DNA of 64,000 bases from Lepeophtheirus salmonis (GCF_016086655.4 NC_052139.2:29268002-29332001); one strand, 5' to 3'; numbered from the stretch's first letter, positions 33,401 to 46,023 are shown. Numbers and translations are program-made. Notes: generated by a model from the sequence alone, not told the origin.

Positions 33401-35214
33401 TTATGTAGTTCTTGAAGGATTCACCTTGAACATTTCGCCTTGAACGGTTCCGCCGTGTACGTATTCTTCCTATAATCCGTTGGCATTGTTGCGTTTTTGC
33501 CTTGGATAAATATGAAGGGAATTCCAGTTCTTCTTATTTCTATAGGTTTTGTTGTGGAATTTTTACCGTTGTATTCAAGCTTTGAGAAATTTGAAACAAA
33601 AAGGTAGACAATCACAATGATTTCAACCTTAATTATGAATATGTTGGTTTCAAAGCATTTGGAAGGAATCAAATAATTACTACTGCTACAATCCGTTGCG
33701 AAGAATCATTTGCATTTATATACTGTCAATTTCTTAATGAAAAAACAATGAAAATATTTCGAAATCTCTACATATATATACTAGATTTCAGGGCTATAAA
33801 TCAAGATGGGGACCTTATTAAGGAAAGTCAATGATTCAGGTCTTCTCCTTTGCTGAGCAAACTAAGGTTATTTTGAATGTTGAATAGCATTATATATGTA
33901 GATGAACTAAAGAAAATTGTACCATTGGTTGACTAACCTTTCTAAAACATCCAGAGAAACTTCTTCGCAGGATGTTCGAACTGGAAATGTCTCTGATGGG
34001 TAGGAATTGATAAACTTATGTCAGACACAATATCATCTGGCACTTGGATGTCAAAATTTTTAGTTTTTGATTTTTTTTAGATTGATTGCAGAGATATCAC
34101 TGAAAAAATTATTAATGATTGACGTATTAAGTGAGGTGTTTTTTTTTTTGTTTTTCATAAAATAACTCCAATCTAAAGCTTGGTTGTTTATGCCCTCAAA
34201 ATAGTCTACATCAAGAATGTCTATTAAGGGACCAAATACAGCATGGAGTCTCTTAAAAGCAGAGGCCATAAGCTGATCTTTGGAACAGAATTGTTTTTCC
34301 TCTTCCCATACCTTACTTGGATATAGTCCAGGAGGATATAATCAAAAGAATAAGGAAGCTAAAACACCTTTAGGGACTTTCTGAAAAACAAAAAAAACAC
34401 GTCAACTTTTTGAAATAAACAAAGCTACAGCGTATTTCCTTTCCATGTGCTTTAATTAATTTGCATGTGTTGACTCTAGTATGATTTTAAGGAGCTACCT
34501 ATTATCAACTCAAAAAAGGTTTTAGATTTTTATTTTTATATTAATCTATATCAATCAATATTCATTGCTAAAGTAAGTGAGAAACAAGTCTGCATAATTA
34601 TAAAGTCAGGGTAGACCTCAGATTAGATAAGTTTTGATCAGACCTTGACACAATAGACAAGAGTTCCAACAAATTCGATCCAAAACGATTGATTCACTCA
34701 CATTTTCTTTTGAATCATAATTAATGATTAATTTATCTCACCTCTTCTTTAAACATGTTTTCTATTTCTAATTTATTTATTGGCCAGCTGTCATGATTTT
34801 TGTTATAACTGTTCTAACAGAAGTTCGAGCCAACTGTTAAAGCATCTTCATAAAGAAAGGATTCCATTTTAATTAATCAAAACTACATCATTGGAATTCG
34901 TGGTAAATACTTCAAGATCCCATCTTTTAAAATTGGTTTAACATTAATGGAAATCACAATTATATGATATTGGAGGATGAATCATCAATAAATATATATG
35001 TTTTTTGCAAAGTGTCTGTACATCCAAAACAATTAATTCGGCCATAATGATTAACAGTATTTTTGTCAATTTAGATCCTCAAGTAGATAAAAAAGCTTGA
35101 CGAGACAGAAAGAATGTAATTTTTTACCATTTAAGGGCACTGCACAACTAACTGGATTTGAAAGTGTGCTTATAATCATAACTAACTCGGACAGGAGAAC
35201 AAATTTAAACCTTT
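33401..35214. other. Repeat-derived sequence and unassigned coding-like frame
   Basis: 33645-33730 shares a segment with the window start (205-290). A minus-strand frame at 34060-34269 (MASAFKRLHAVFGPLIDILD) extends upstream in frame to about 34325 and has a protein-like composition, but I do not recognise it and it has no clear boundaries. The remainder shows nothing. Confidence 0.35.
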
Positions 35215-35345
35215 TACACGGCTTTACCTCATTAGCATAAAAATACCTTATGTATTTCTTTGTCAGCTGTGATTCCTTCACTTGAAACGTCATCGATATT
35301 TCATAATTTATTCTTTTTGATAAATAATGAAGTAATACGTTATAC
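35215..35345. repeat. Interspersed repeat shared with 56520-56670
   Basis: CACGGCTTTACCTC, TTTGTCAGCTGT and ATTTCATAATTTATT occur in the same order at 56518-56640. The hAT-type copy 2 has inserted at the edge of that second copy. Confidence 0.65.
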
Positions 35346-35354
35346 TTAGAGATG

Positions 35355-35615
35355 TTTTTTTGTAAGAACAGAAGAAAAAGGATGGAGCGAGACATATGGT
35401 AAATCTAAATCAAGACTCTTGTCAGCTGCCTGTTTTATAAGGGAGAAAATGAATTACTACTATAAAAAAGAGAGCCTATTATATTTAAAATAGAATTCGT
35501 GCAGGGAAAATATTATAACTATATTTAAATTAATATATATTTATTAGGTTTCTTTAAAACAATTTACACCAAAGATGGGCGAGAATGTTTACATCAGAGG
35601 GAAAGATACAAAGTG
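35355..35615 (+). repeat. Repeat family C, copy 1 (head of an A/T array)
   Basis: The order TTTTTGTAAGA, GGATGGAGCGAGACAT, GTCAGCTGCC, GGGAGAAAATGAATTACT, CAGGGAAAATATTATAA, CAATTTACACCAAAGATGGG recurs, diverged, at 49870, 57965 and 59555. Here it leads directly into the array at 35625. Confidence 0.7.
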
Positions 35616-35624
35616 GGGGAGCTT

Positions 35625-36110
35625 TTTTTTTGCAATTTTTTGAAAAAAAATTCAAAAATTCAATTTAAAAAAATTCAAAAATCTCCAGCTATTTGCAAAA
35701 TACTTAAAAATTATTTTTTTGGAAAAAAAAATTCAAAAATTAATTTTTTTGGGGGAAAAAGTCAAAATCAATTTTTTTGTGAAAAAATTTTAAATATTTC
35801 ATATTAGGTGAAAAAATTAAAAATTCCACAGTTGTTCACAAAAATTACATTTTTTGGAAAAAAAAATCAAAAATGAAATTTCAAATATTCAATTTTTTCG
35901 GAATTTTTTTTCCAAAAGGAATAGTAATTCACAAAAAAAACAAAAGTCAACAGTTGTTCACAAAACATTGGATTTTTTGTCAAAAAAATGGAAAATATTA
36001 CATTTTTTTGGAAAAAATTTAAAACCGTGATGGCAATTCACAAAAAATTAATTAATTAGAAAAAAAATTTCAAAAACTTAGTTTCTAATACAAAATTTAA
36101 AAAAAAAATA
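35625..36110. repeat. A/T-rich array of degenerate short units (AAAATTCAAAAATT type)
   Basis: Irregular repetition, every 30-40 bp, of GGAAAAAAATTCAAAAATT with spacers such as CACAGTTGTTCACAAAA. The same vocabulary appears in arrays at 47180, 58185 and 60640. Confidence 0.75.
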
Positions 36111-37805
36111 TATATACATATATCCCTATTTTCGCGTAAAATTTATCTCGCCTGACTAATGAAATTTCTAGTAAAAATTAAAAATTCCTTAATTAGGGGG
36201 AAGGGGTACTGCCCCTCTTGGCCACCATCTGCGCTCACCCCTGAATATCTTTTGGTATAATAAACTTAATTGTAACTACCAGATGATATTGGACCTTTTT
36301 TCTTTTGCCTTTTTGAGTAAAGGTTGCGTGATGCACAAATGTAACAATGCTTTAAAAAAAGCCTTAAAATTGTGAAAAAGGTCGAAAAATTGATAGGACT
36401 GTAATTTATAAGAAAGGCATAAGAGGTCATGATTTTGTTGGGGCTAACTAATTTTGTTATAATTAATATATTGCCCAAACGAATAGGCACGTCTAAATTG
36501 GGAGGGAGGGTAATTACCCACTTGTCTCTCCGTCTTCTACGCCTATGTTTTTGACGACCATGCATGTATTTATTTATGTATCTAATAGTCATACAACCTA
36601 CGGTAAATTATCCTATAAGTTTCAATTTAACGTATTTTCTTATTTCCATCAAAAATAATCCAGGTAGAAAGAATGCGACACTCCTTATTGAATAAATACA
36701 AGTTTCATGAATACTTTTAGATATATACAATACATACATATATGGACAGATAGAGGTGCATTATACAGCGGATATATACCAAAGATTTTCTTTCCATCAC
36801 AGATGAATCTCTAATAAGGTGATCGCTCCGCCCCAATTTTTTTCAAAAAGTCACGGGATGTGATCGGTCTTTGTTCATGTCTTGAGGCTTCACCGTTAGA
36901 ATAACTGTTTAAAATTTGGTGAGGATTGGACAATATCTTACATAGGACCATTTGGATTAAATGTATTTGATTATTTTCATTTTATTCCATAACATATATT
37001 GATTAACAAATTTAAATAATTTATATTTTCTTTAAATATAGGTTTTAACCAATAGAGTTAGATACCATCTTTTAACATTCAATTGATTTTTTCGCTGAGT
37101 TGGTATACAACCAGAACAATGATCGTCTACTTGTAGTATGTTACATTAGTTTTTCTCGTTTTTGACGTGCCTACTTAGTCATTGCAAGGCTTCACTCCCA
37201 TCTCTGCAGCATCATTTACAACAGATAGGTTTTCATGATGGACTTTATATTAATACTATTTGATTTCCAATTTGATGGGGTATCTCCCCTCTACCCTCTC
37301 TAAATCATATAACAGGCAGCTGATATAAACAAGGCTCTTAATTCAGTAATGTCATACGCCTTTCTTCCGCCTTCTCCACGTGCTCTCCAAAAATCTCTTC
37401 CCTTTTATAACATATTTTAGAAAGAACTAATTGAAAGTAATGTAAGATAATGAAATTCATTATGCAATTATAATTCATTGGCATAATACAATGATAACTA
37501 TTCATCAAGGTTATCTTTCTAAATATTTGGTTCATAATATATCATTAGACACACAGTATACTAATTCCAAGAAATGAACACGTAATGTAATAGAAACTCG
37601 AATTTAATAACACATGATGCATTTGTAAATTGATGAATAGGATCCCAGATGAATTCTAACACCCACAATTAAAAATGAATGTTTTTTAAATACTCAATAT
37701 TAGGGTGTTTCTTATTCTTCATTTTGTTCAAATGATCAAATCCCGGGTTAAAATCTCTTAATACAATATACAATTGGTACAGTTTGAGTGTTACTGAGCA
37801 ATGTT
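36111..37805. other. Intergenic, no gene seen
   Basis: Short open frames (36266-36592, 37338-37535, minus) lack domains. 36290-36560 has a faint resemblance to the family at 29575. Confidence 0.4.
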
Positions 37806-37807
37806 TA

Positions 37808-38990
37808 CAGGGTGTCCACGATAAATTAGAACTACTTTAAACTTCATCCAGATCCATAATGTGGATATTCAGGGTTAAATCATACTAATATAAAAGGTTG
37901 CGTGAACAATACACTATAACTTTCACCACAATTGCTTTGACAGCAAACAATAGTCATCATGGAACAAGCAAGGAGAGACGCCATCCTCGAATTGGCTCGC
38001 GCGGAACACAAGCCCTCTGCTATCTACATGCTTCTTAACTACCCCGAGACCACGGTGTACAGGGGTCTTCAATGCCTGGGAGGTTGAGGGGAAGGTCTGC
38101 TGCAAGGCCCATAAGATGAGAAGTGACAGAATCCGCACTCCCCGCTTCCTTGAAGTTCTCCAGAAGTCCATCAAGGCTTCGCCGGGGACTTCCTTGTCCA
38201 GGTTGGCCAAGAACCGTGGAGTGAGCAAGCAGCTAGTCTCCAAGGCTGTGAATGAGGACCTGTAGTACAGGTCATACCGAATTGCCAAACAAGACATCCT
38301 CACGGCATCCATGAAGGCCACCAGGCTCACCAACGGTAAGTGTCTCCTCAATGACCTGAAGAGCCATGGAGGAAGAATCATCTTCTTCTCCGACGAGAAG
38401 AACTCGACCGTTGACAGAAGTTACAACGTCCAGAATGACAGGTGGCTTGCCAAGGAGAGAGAAGAGGTACCTGCAGTCTTCATCACAAAGTTCCCGGCCT
38501 CCCTGATGACCCTAGGTGTCATCTGCAGCACCGGTGAGGTGATGCCTCCTTTCTTCTTCAATCCCAAGGAAAGGATTAACGCAATAAGATACTGCGAAGT
38601 CATGGAGGAGTTCGTCATCCCCTGGATGAAGGATACGGCCGCTGGGAGGGAGTTCCTATTCCAACAAGACTCAGCGCCCGAAGACATCGCCATGAGGACC
38701 ACTAACCTCTTCAACTCCCACAACATCACTTTCTGGGATCGCGACACCTGGCCCTCCAACTCACCCGAACTCAATCTGTATGATTACTACTGGTAGGGGA
38801 AGTTGGAGAAGGAGGTGTGCAAGGTCAGCCACAAGAGCATCACGGCCCTGAAGGGCTCCATTACGAGGGATTGGAATGCTGTCGATTCCGCGAAAGTCAT
38901 CAGGGCATGCAAATCCTTTAGGGGCAGGATGGAGAAATTAACATGAAAAATCTTCATGTTTTGTAGGGACAGTATATAAACATTGCTTGT
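37808..38990 (+). mobile_element. Tc1/mariner superfamily relic, DD37D (maT-like) type
   Basis: A left terminus CAGGGTGTCCACGATAAATT follows TA at 37806-37807. The matching right terminus was not found. The element carries the transposase pseudogene at 37959-38946. A related relic follows at once in the same orientation (39003). Confidence 0.7.
37959..38946 (+). pseudogene. Transposase, DD37D-type, broken
   Basis: Starts MEQARRDAILELARAEHKPS (helix-turn-helix region). A frameshift near 38060 and an in-frame TAG near 38262 break the N-terminal half. A 161-codon stretch (38311-38796) is then open, with the first catalytic Asp in FFSDEKN, the second in FQQDSAP and the third in LNLYDYYW, separated from the second by 37 residues. 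A TAG follows the third Asp. The tail is readable to TGA at 38944-38946 (KVIRACKSFRGRMEKLT). The catalytic triad is present but the gene cannot make a full protein. Confidence 0.8.
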
Positions 38991-39002
38991 AGTACGTCAG
39001 GT

Positions 39003-39745
39003 ACAGGGTTGATATTGTCTACTGGTACACATATTATTATTTTTAATCCGGAGTGACATTCGTACAAAATCACGGAGGAGGACAAAAATACATCTTATCT
39101 ATGAACAAAGCAAGCTGAGACGATTGGGAAGAGCAAAGAAGACTCTAAATCATCTCAAGGCAAACGACAATTTGGACAAAGTTTGTTTTTTCCAATGAAA
39201 AATATTTCATCGTTGATGCCACTGTGAACTATCAGAATAGCCGCTACATCACAACCGAACATCCAGACATTGTCTACGCTTCAGTGAGACATGTATTCAG
39301 AACAAAAGAACTAGTTGTCGGCACAGACTGGAGAGGAAGGAGTGGCTCAATGCAGATGCTTACATCGAACTTCTGGATAAGAAAGTGCTACTTTGGGTCA
39401 GAGAAATGTTTCGGAACAACCTTTTTTTCTCTCTCGAGGTGGAGCTCTGTGTTAATGCGCTGCTAGGACCCAGGCCTTCCTGAGAGACAACTTTCTGGAC
39501 CTTTGGTACCTTAACATGTGCCCACCCTCCTCTCCAGACGCAAACCCCTTGGAACGCTCTATCTAAGCAAGTATGGAGAAGAGAGTGTATGGCTACTCTT
39601 CACAGGAGTATCCAGTCTCTTGAGGTTTGCATCAAGAAGGAGTTGACCAAGGTCGCGTCTGACTACATAGTAAAGGTTTGCAAAGGCTTCAGGCCTCGTA
39701 TTGAGGTAATTATTAGAGCTGAGGGCTCACATATTGAATAAAAGT
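39003..39745 (+). pseudogene. Second Tc1/mariner transposase relic, C-terminal part
   Basis: Begins with an ACAGGGTTGATATTGT terminus-like sequence. Readable in shifting frames: VFSNEKYFIVDATVNYQNSR (the first catalytic Asp is replaced by Asn), then CPPSSPDANPLERS and a KRVYGYS-like segment with stops. It is diverged from the neighbour at 37959 and lacks an N-terminal domain. Confidence 0.65.
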
Positions 39746-40379
39746 TGTGCAGAGTACTATTTTCATATTCTTTTGTTGAATAAATCTCCTTATAAAACCT
39801 TTTGTATAAATTTGACTCTTGAAAAATTGAATATAATACAATTTGTACTATTAGATAAGATCAACTCTTCATATGTATTTATATTATCTTCAACTATTTT
39901 GCATTATAAGTCACATTAAGAATATTTTTTTCTCAGAACGACATAAATATTTCTTTAAGTAAATTAAGATAGCTTTAAAAAAATATAAAGTAGAAAAACC
40001 TGTATTCTTAATTGTTTTCACGATAATCCAGAAATAAATCACCTTTGTGAAAAAAGTTGTCAATTTTGAAAATTTTGTAACCGTTGACAGGGCAATTTGG
40101 ACATTTTCAACAAAAGGAAAAATAAGGAACACCCTAAGATACATATATTATTACACTTGGAGGTAAAAACTATTGTGGTTTTCTTACTTTGATCTACGTA
40201 CACTCCTTAGTTACCTATATTGACAATAATATTATAAGTACTATGTTCATATAGACAAAAGATTACGAAGGAGGAAAACATATTACATTTTTCTCCAAAT
40301 ATTTTAAATTCAATAGTATACATATTATGGTGTCAATCAACATAAAAGCAAGTTAGAGATATTTTTCTCAAAATTAGGC
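39746..40379. other. Intergenic, no gene seen
   Basis: AT-rich sequence with nothing recognisable. Confidence 0.4.
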
Positions 40380-40960
40380 CTAGATTACATTTGTAATTTT
40401 CTACTAAAGAATGCTTGTTCTTACGGACAAATTACTCTGCTTAACACTTTGGGTGTGCCGCAAATTGCACTTCCAGTAGCCCAAATTGGTCATCACAATA
40501 GAATAATGAGACATTGATTAATTTTATGGTTGAAAGGTGTCATATCGGAGGCACTGTATGTGTTTTATATAAAATAAATATTTTAAAGTACAGTTAAAAA
40601 TGTGGGGTATATTAAGTCATACCAGAAATTTGAATATTAGGTCTTTAACTAACTCAAATATGTCTATGAAATATGGGACTGTGAGTAAGTATTTCCACTT
40701 TTCAAAATTGATTGTGAATTAAATTTGTATTCTTCGATAAATATTAGTCAATTTCTATCAATAAATTACTCTGATTAACCCTTTAGATCCATGTTAAATT
40801 GTGCTTAAATTAGACGAAATCGATATTCATACAAAAACAATTAAAAATCGATTGATTTTATGGTTGAAAGGTGTCATATCGGGGTCAACCTAAGTTTCTT
40901 AAATCAAATAAAGGTTCTAATCTATAGCTAAAATTCTTGTATATATTAACTCAGGGATTC
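40380..40960. repeat. Two-copy tandem duplication, period about 340 bp
   Basis: TTTTATGGTTGAAAGGTGTC ATATCGG occurs at about 40518 and again at about 40856, with related upstream (AAATTACTCTG-TTAAC) and downstream segments in the same order. The copies are diverged. Confidence 0.6.
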
Positions 40961-41225
40961 TCAACCTTTTTTCCAATGATGTACCAATTTTAAAATATTT
41001 TTTTACAGCCAAGTTTTATTTAACTGTGCGGCTGCAAATAAACTCCATTGTCCTCAACTATTTGTGCATGAAAATATATAAAAAATAAAAATAGTTATTG
41101 CATCATAACCAAGTGATTCTTATTTAAATCCTCAAATATTGTACATGTCGTGATGTTATGAATATACGTAACGCCACTATTACGTCACATAAATAAAAAA
41201 ACAATATGACCTCACAGTCATTTGC
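40961..41225. other. Intergenic spacer
   Basis: No feature recognised. Confidence 0.4.
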
Positions 41226-41455
41226 AGTGTTGTGTCGCTCCTCATTTATTCGGCCCAGTCTTAGGACCGGCTTTATCGGTATTCGCTACCGGTTCTTAAG
41301 AGCCTGGGACCTTAGGACTGTCAGTACTAGAAATGATTAAGCAAAGAAGAAATGAAATTGAGGGACTTTATAAAGGACCGAAATTTATAAGTTTTTAGAA
41401 CTGATTTAGTGGAAGGGACGGAAGTCTTCAGTCCTAAATAAGAATGAACACAACA
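41226..41455. repeat. MITE-like repeat family D, copy 1
   Basis: The ends AGTGTTGTGT (41227) and ACACAACAT (about 41447) are roughly inverted, and the interior contains several copies of GGACC/GGTCC-type motifs (TTAGGACCGG). Related pieces occur at about 54430-54540 and, inverted, at about 61800-61935. Confidence 0.5.
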
Positions 41456-41714
41456 TGAGCTATTAGTAAAGAAATAGCATAGAAACATTTAGGACCTTGA
41501 CTGATGTTTATAGAGCCTTTCTTCATTGTGTCTCGCGAAAACCTGAGTCAACCTCTCCTTACAAAAAAATACACCATTATCAGAGGACTGGAGTTGGTGG
41601 GTGTGAATCCCATGAGGACGTATTCTTCCAATTCCTTCCGGAATTTTAATGGAGGCAAATTCATTTATAAAATAACGTTTCTTTCTTACGAGATATATTG
41701 TCGTTAACTCCATT
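41456..41714. other. Unassigned, short minus-strand coding-like frame
   Basis: The minus frame 41489-41725 contains PHGIHTHQLQSSDNGVFFCK, faintly like the region around the last catalytic residues of pogo/jerky transposases. Too short and weak to call. Confidence 0.2.
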
Positions 41715-41900
41715 CCATCACACAACCTCTCCTCCCAAAAGAAACAGAAAAAAGGCCCAAAATCAGTTGGTAATTAGAAAATTTTTTCCAACTATGGAAT
41801 TATTCTTCAATCATTGTAGGGGATTGTTCATAGCTTAACAAGAGCTGACTCTAACTCAACCAATCAACGTTCAGAGAAAAGAAGTAAAAATGCCCAGAGC
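41715..41900 (+). repeat. Interspersed repeat family, copy 2 (see 29575)
   Basis: AAACAGAAAAAAGGCCCAAA, ATCAGTTGG, TTGTTCATAGCTTAACAAGAG and CAACCAATCAACGTT match 43990-44110 in order and parts of 29575-29940. Confidence 0.6.
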
Positions 41901-41935
41901 GGCAACCAAGAGTTTTTTTAGAGTTGTAACACACT

Positions 41936-42235
41936 ACGAGGTTGCTCTGAAAAGTTTCACACCTCAATAAAAGTTAGTCTGTTGACAGTTACTCGCCAAA
42001 GTGTTTTTGTGAAAATTGAAAAAAAAAAAAGAAGTGTTTTGAGCAGTCATTTGATACAACAAGGTTTTATGACGCAATTAAATGACAGCTGTAACAAATA
42101 TAAACAATTATTGTATTTACTTTATGTCTGTAATCCTAAAAATGTCGGAGTAAAAGCAAGAAAAGTGATGCTCAATTTTGTCGAAAAACACTCACATAAA
42201 CTAACTCAAACGACTGTTATCAAGTAAATATGCGT
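41936..42235 (+). mobile_element. Mariner-like 5' end relic
   Basis: ACGAGGTTGCTCTGAAAAGT resembles classical mariner termini (ACGAGG-G-C-TCT-AAAAGT). It is followed by a CTGTTGACAGTTACT-like subterminal stretch. The same kind of end is seen at 62498. No transposase frame follows. Confidence 0.45.
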
Positions 42236-43989
42236 CTAAAATAGATTAATCTTGGGTAAGGAACTTTCAACATATGCTAAATAAATGTGACTATCTTATA
42301 TTTAGATTGCTGCTATCTTCACGTTGAGGTTAACCTACTATCTGAGTTATACTTATTTTTGTTATTTCTCATATTTCCCAATGGATGGCGAGAAAGTCAG
42401 GTACTATACCTTTGGGCAGAATAGTTTAAAATTGATGCTATTTTTAGAATATATATATTTTTTTAAATTTCAACGACCCTTCTGACGTAATTATAGGTAT
42501 CAAAATGGGTATGCTCATTTAAGAACCACTGTCTTACCTACAAATTTGAATGACAAGCCTTTACTTGACTCAAATTTTGACTTATTCAAATATGAATGAT
42601 GAAAGTAAAATAATAGATTAAACTTTTTTCTCTTATACTTGATTTTTGTTAAAGATTGTTTTTATATTGACGCATCAAATAAATGCCATAACTCATTTCG
42701 TGTATACTTAAGTGCACGGGGAACATGCTTTGATCTTGCGGTCAAATATGGAGTACTTTATTGTTTGCGCACGAAATATCTTGATATCTTGATTTGTATC
42801 AATATAATCTTCAAAAAAAAAAAACAACAATAGAAAAAATACTTCAAATAAGAGATGATCTTTAAAAATCGTAGGGATCGAAAAAAAAAATCTTTTAGAG
42901 ATTTTTTTTTCTATTTTCAAATGAATGATGATGCAATATTTGTAAGGATGCTTCATAGTTTATTTTAAGATTTGTATTACGTAGTTACTAGGGTTGAGAC
43001 TCGATCCAAGACCGATTTTTTTTCAGTTCGTTCTTAAGTGATTTTTCTAGACCGATTTGGACAGATATTTAGGTCCAGACTGCAGGCCCTCCTGCCTACC
43101 CCCGGAGGATGCCCCTGCATCCAGACCAATTTTTATTTGTAAGAGAAATCCAGTACGAATGAGTTTTGCCCACTAAAAATTATAACTTTTTTTAACGGTT
43201 CTGAGGTTTTTGACCCTGCAAATTCAACACCAGTTTTTACCATTAAATATCAACTGAAAAAGCATTAAATTAAATTATTGTCAATCTTTTATGTATAACA
43301 TAATAGGTATGTACAATCGAGCAGTTTGATTTTTAACTTTTTCCAAATTTCGATTACGGCTAGTGGGGAAAAGCTATCATATTGTTTCAAAATGACCTAT
43401 GCAAAATTGCATATTCCGACGAGGTCATCTTTAGATCACACATCTCGATTAAATTATGAAAAAAGGAAAAAATACTCTTTACTTAGTGAATATAGATATT
43501 AAAAATATATTTTTAGTAGTCTCGGAGTAAACAGTTTTGATAAACATTGATTTAACCTATAAAAAGTTTTTAAAAATTAGTTTTTTTTTTTTTTTTTAAA
43601 CTCTCCTATAGAACAAAAAACTGTAAAATATTTCGGAAAATATAGAGCGCATCCTTTTTGTACATTTTGAGAAAGAAAAAATCCATTTTGGTTTATGATA
43701 TTATCTCTTTTTGCTCGATAGGGTAGCTTTAGAAACAATCTTTACTAATATTTTTTATAGTTTACAATAATGTTTTATCATAATACATGGATGTAAAATA
43801 ATGATTAATATTTATTGACAAAATTATAAGGTTTTGTCTCCTTTAAAACTCTGGCTTAATCAAAATTCGATAAAAAGTTGAAAAACAAATCACCCTTATG
43901 AGCAATTAACATTTAAAACCTCACCCTTTTCAATAACTTATTGGTAATAGGTTGATACTGATGCTAAGAATATGTATGAAGTGAACAAA
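42236..43989. other. Intergenic, no gene seen
   Basis: AT-rich. Near 42990-43085 a degenerate GACCGATTT/GGTCC-type stretch vaguely resembles family D. Otherwise nothing. Confidence 0.4.
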
Positions 43990-44110
43990 ACTATTAACCT
44001 TTCTTCCAAAAATAAACAGAAAAAAAGGCTCAATATCAGTTAGCCAATTTTTATCGACTCTGCAATTATTGTTCAATAATTTTGTTCACAACTTAACAAG
44101 AGCCAATTCA
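43990..44110 (+). repeat. Interspersed repeat family, copy 3 (see 29575)
   Basis: CTTCCAAAAATAAACAGAAA, AAGGCTCAATATCAGTTAGC and ACAACTTAACAAGAGCCAA align with 41720-41850. Confidence 0.6.
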
Positions 44111-45324
44111 ATGTCAACCCATTTGGCTTATCATACTCTACTCATAAATAAAGAAGGGTTCTCTGAAAAGAGAATAATATGTTAAGCCATTAGAAAATAA
44201 AAACAAGATAAATGGTTAATAACGTAGTGCTGTGTCTTGACGAGGTTGAGGAGACACAAACTATTTAAACCAAGGAATCCAGGACGACCGAGAGAAATGA
44301 GGAGAAGAAAGACGTGGAGGAATAAAACAAAGGTTGTCTAATAAAAACAATTATATTCTTATTAACACAATAACCTACTCTGATACATACATAAAATACA
44401 CGACTATTTATACTTAAAACGAGGTAAAAGACTGTACTTTACACATATATATACATACAAGAAAATAAGAAAAGAGAACAAGGGGGAAGGAAACACGAAT
44501 ACATTACACGTAGTCATTCGACATATGCGCCCGCTCCTTGTCCTTGTAAAATATTCATGAAAGAATACAAATATTGAAAAAATCGTAGCAGTTAGATTAA
44601 ATAGCGTTGTATATTATGTATATTATGTCAATTATTTATAAAGGTTGCAGCAACATAACTTCGGTTAAAAAAACAATAAAACTAATTTCATGAAAACAGA
44701 TATAAATACAAACTTTGTCTCTAAGTATATTAATTACCCTGTATTTGTAAAGGATTATAAAAATATAATTTTTGTATACCAAAAAGCCATCTTTAAAATG
44801 ACTCAAGACATGAGATGAACGTATTCATCTATTTTCTTATTTCATGTGCTTATCGTCTTTTTCTTCTGAAGTTTCTTTACCAGATATTATTTATATATAT
44901 TTTTTACAATTTGCAATTTTGTACAAGTCGTAACTTGTACAAAACAAATTGAACAAGTTGTAACCAAAAATGGGATGAATCCTTTTAAATGAAGAATTTA
45001 AAGTACTTGGAAAGATAATGCAATAATTGACTATTCCATGGATGATTGATATATTAATGGTGTCATTTTTGACGATTTTAATAAAATTGATAAAATATAA
45101 GTACTCTGGTTCATATTATAAAGTTCAAATTATCACTTTTAATTAACTCAAAAATACAAAATAAATATGAAATTTTAATACATCCAAATGGAATGATATT
45201 ATCAATGAATAGTTGGTAATTAGAATGCCCAATTTCGTGGTTAAATAAGGCATTTGAAGACGAAGAAATTGCATCTTATACAACTTGCAACATGGACAGA
45301 CATCGAAACTTGTTCAAAACATAT
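44111..45324. other. Intergenic, no gene seen
   Basis: AT-rich sequence, no domain-bearing frame. Confidence 0.4.
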
Positions 45325-45830
45325 ACAGGGTGCGCAAGATATCATTGCCGCCCCTTTGACACACTCTCTTAGGCAAACGTAGACACATAGGCAGATGGTT
45401 TTTTTTTTTTGTCAAATAGCTTGTTCAAACTTACACCTGTACACAAAAAAAAAAAAAAAACAAATTACTTGAAGATTTCGTTGTCCCAAATATTTGGAAA
45501 AGGCACGGAGCCCTCCTTGGAATCTACACCGTGAGCAACAGCTTAGTAATTGCCCAAACTCTTGGACTCAGTGAGACGTTCGTTCACAAGGTTAGGAAAT
45601 AATTTGAGGCCTCTAAAGATAATTTTGAGCTAAGGGGAATGCGGATTGAGATCTCAAATGGCACCAATACAATTTTGATGACTTCATCTCGCCGAACGTG
45701 TGCCCTTCAAACTCGCCGGATCTACATCTGATGGATTTTTTGTGAGAGGTGTAATCGAACTACAAACCAACCAAACCCACTGAACACAAAACAACACTAA
45801 AACGAACTCAACAGTCGGATCCAAAGGGAA
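45325..45830 (+). pseudogene. Tc1/mariner transposase relic
   Basis: Starts with a TACAGGGTGCGCAAGAT terminus. The plus strand keeps an N-terminal helix-turn-helix-like stretch (around 45520-45600, TVSNSLVIAQTLGLSETFVH) and, after a large deletion, the catalytic end CPSNSPDLHLMDF (around 45700-45740), where the last catalytic Asp is present. Many stops. Confidence 0.65.
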
Positions 45831-46023
45831 TTTTAGGATTTGCAAATGAATAAATTAGCGAGGGCCTTTGCATGTTTTCGCTTGGCATAGAGTCTATAAT
45901 TGAGGCTGGAGGTGATTTTATTGAATAAAATGAAGTCGAATTTATAATATTTTCAGAATTTGTTGAATAGTTGGAAAAAAAAATATCATTTTTGCATAAC
46001 AGATAGCTTGCACACACACTATA

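Noticed and set aside
38421..38774. 117-aa minus-strand frame
   Set aside because: Antisense shadow of the DD37D transposase.
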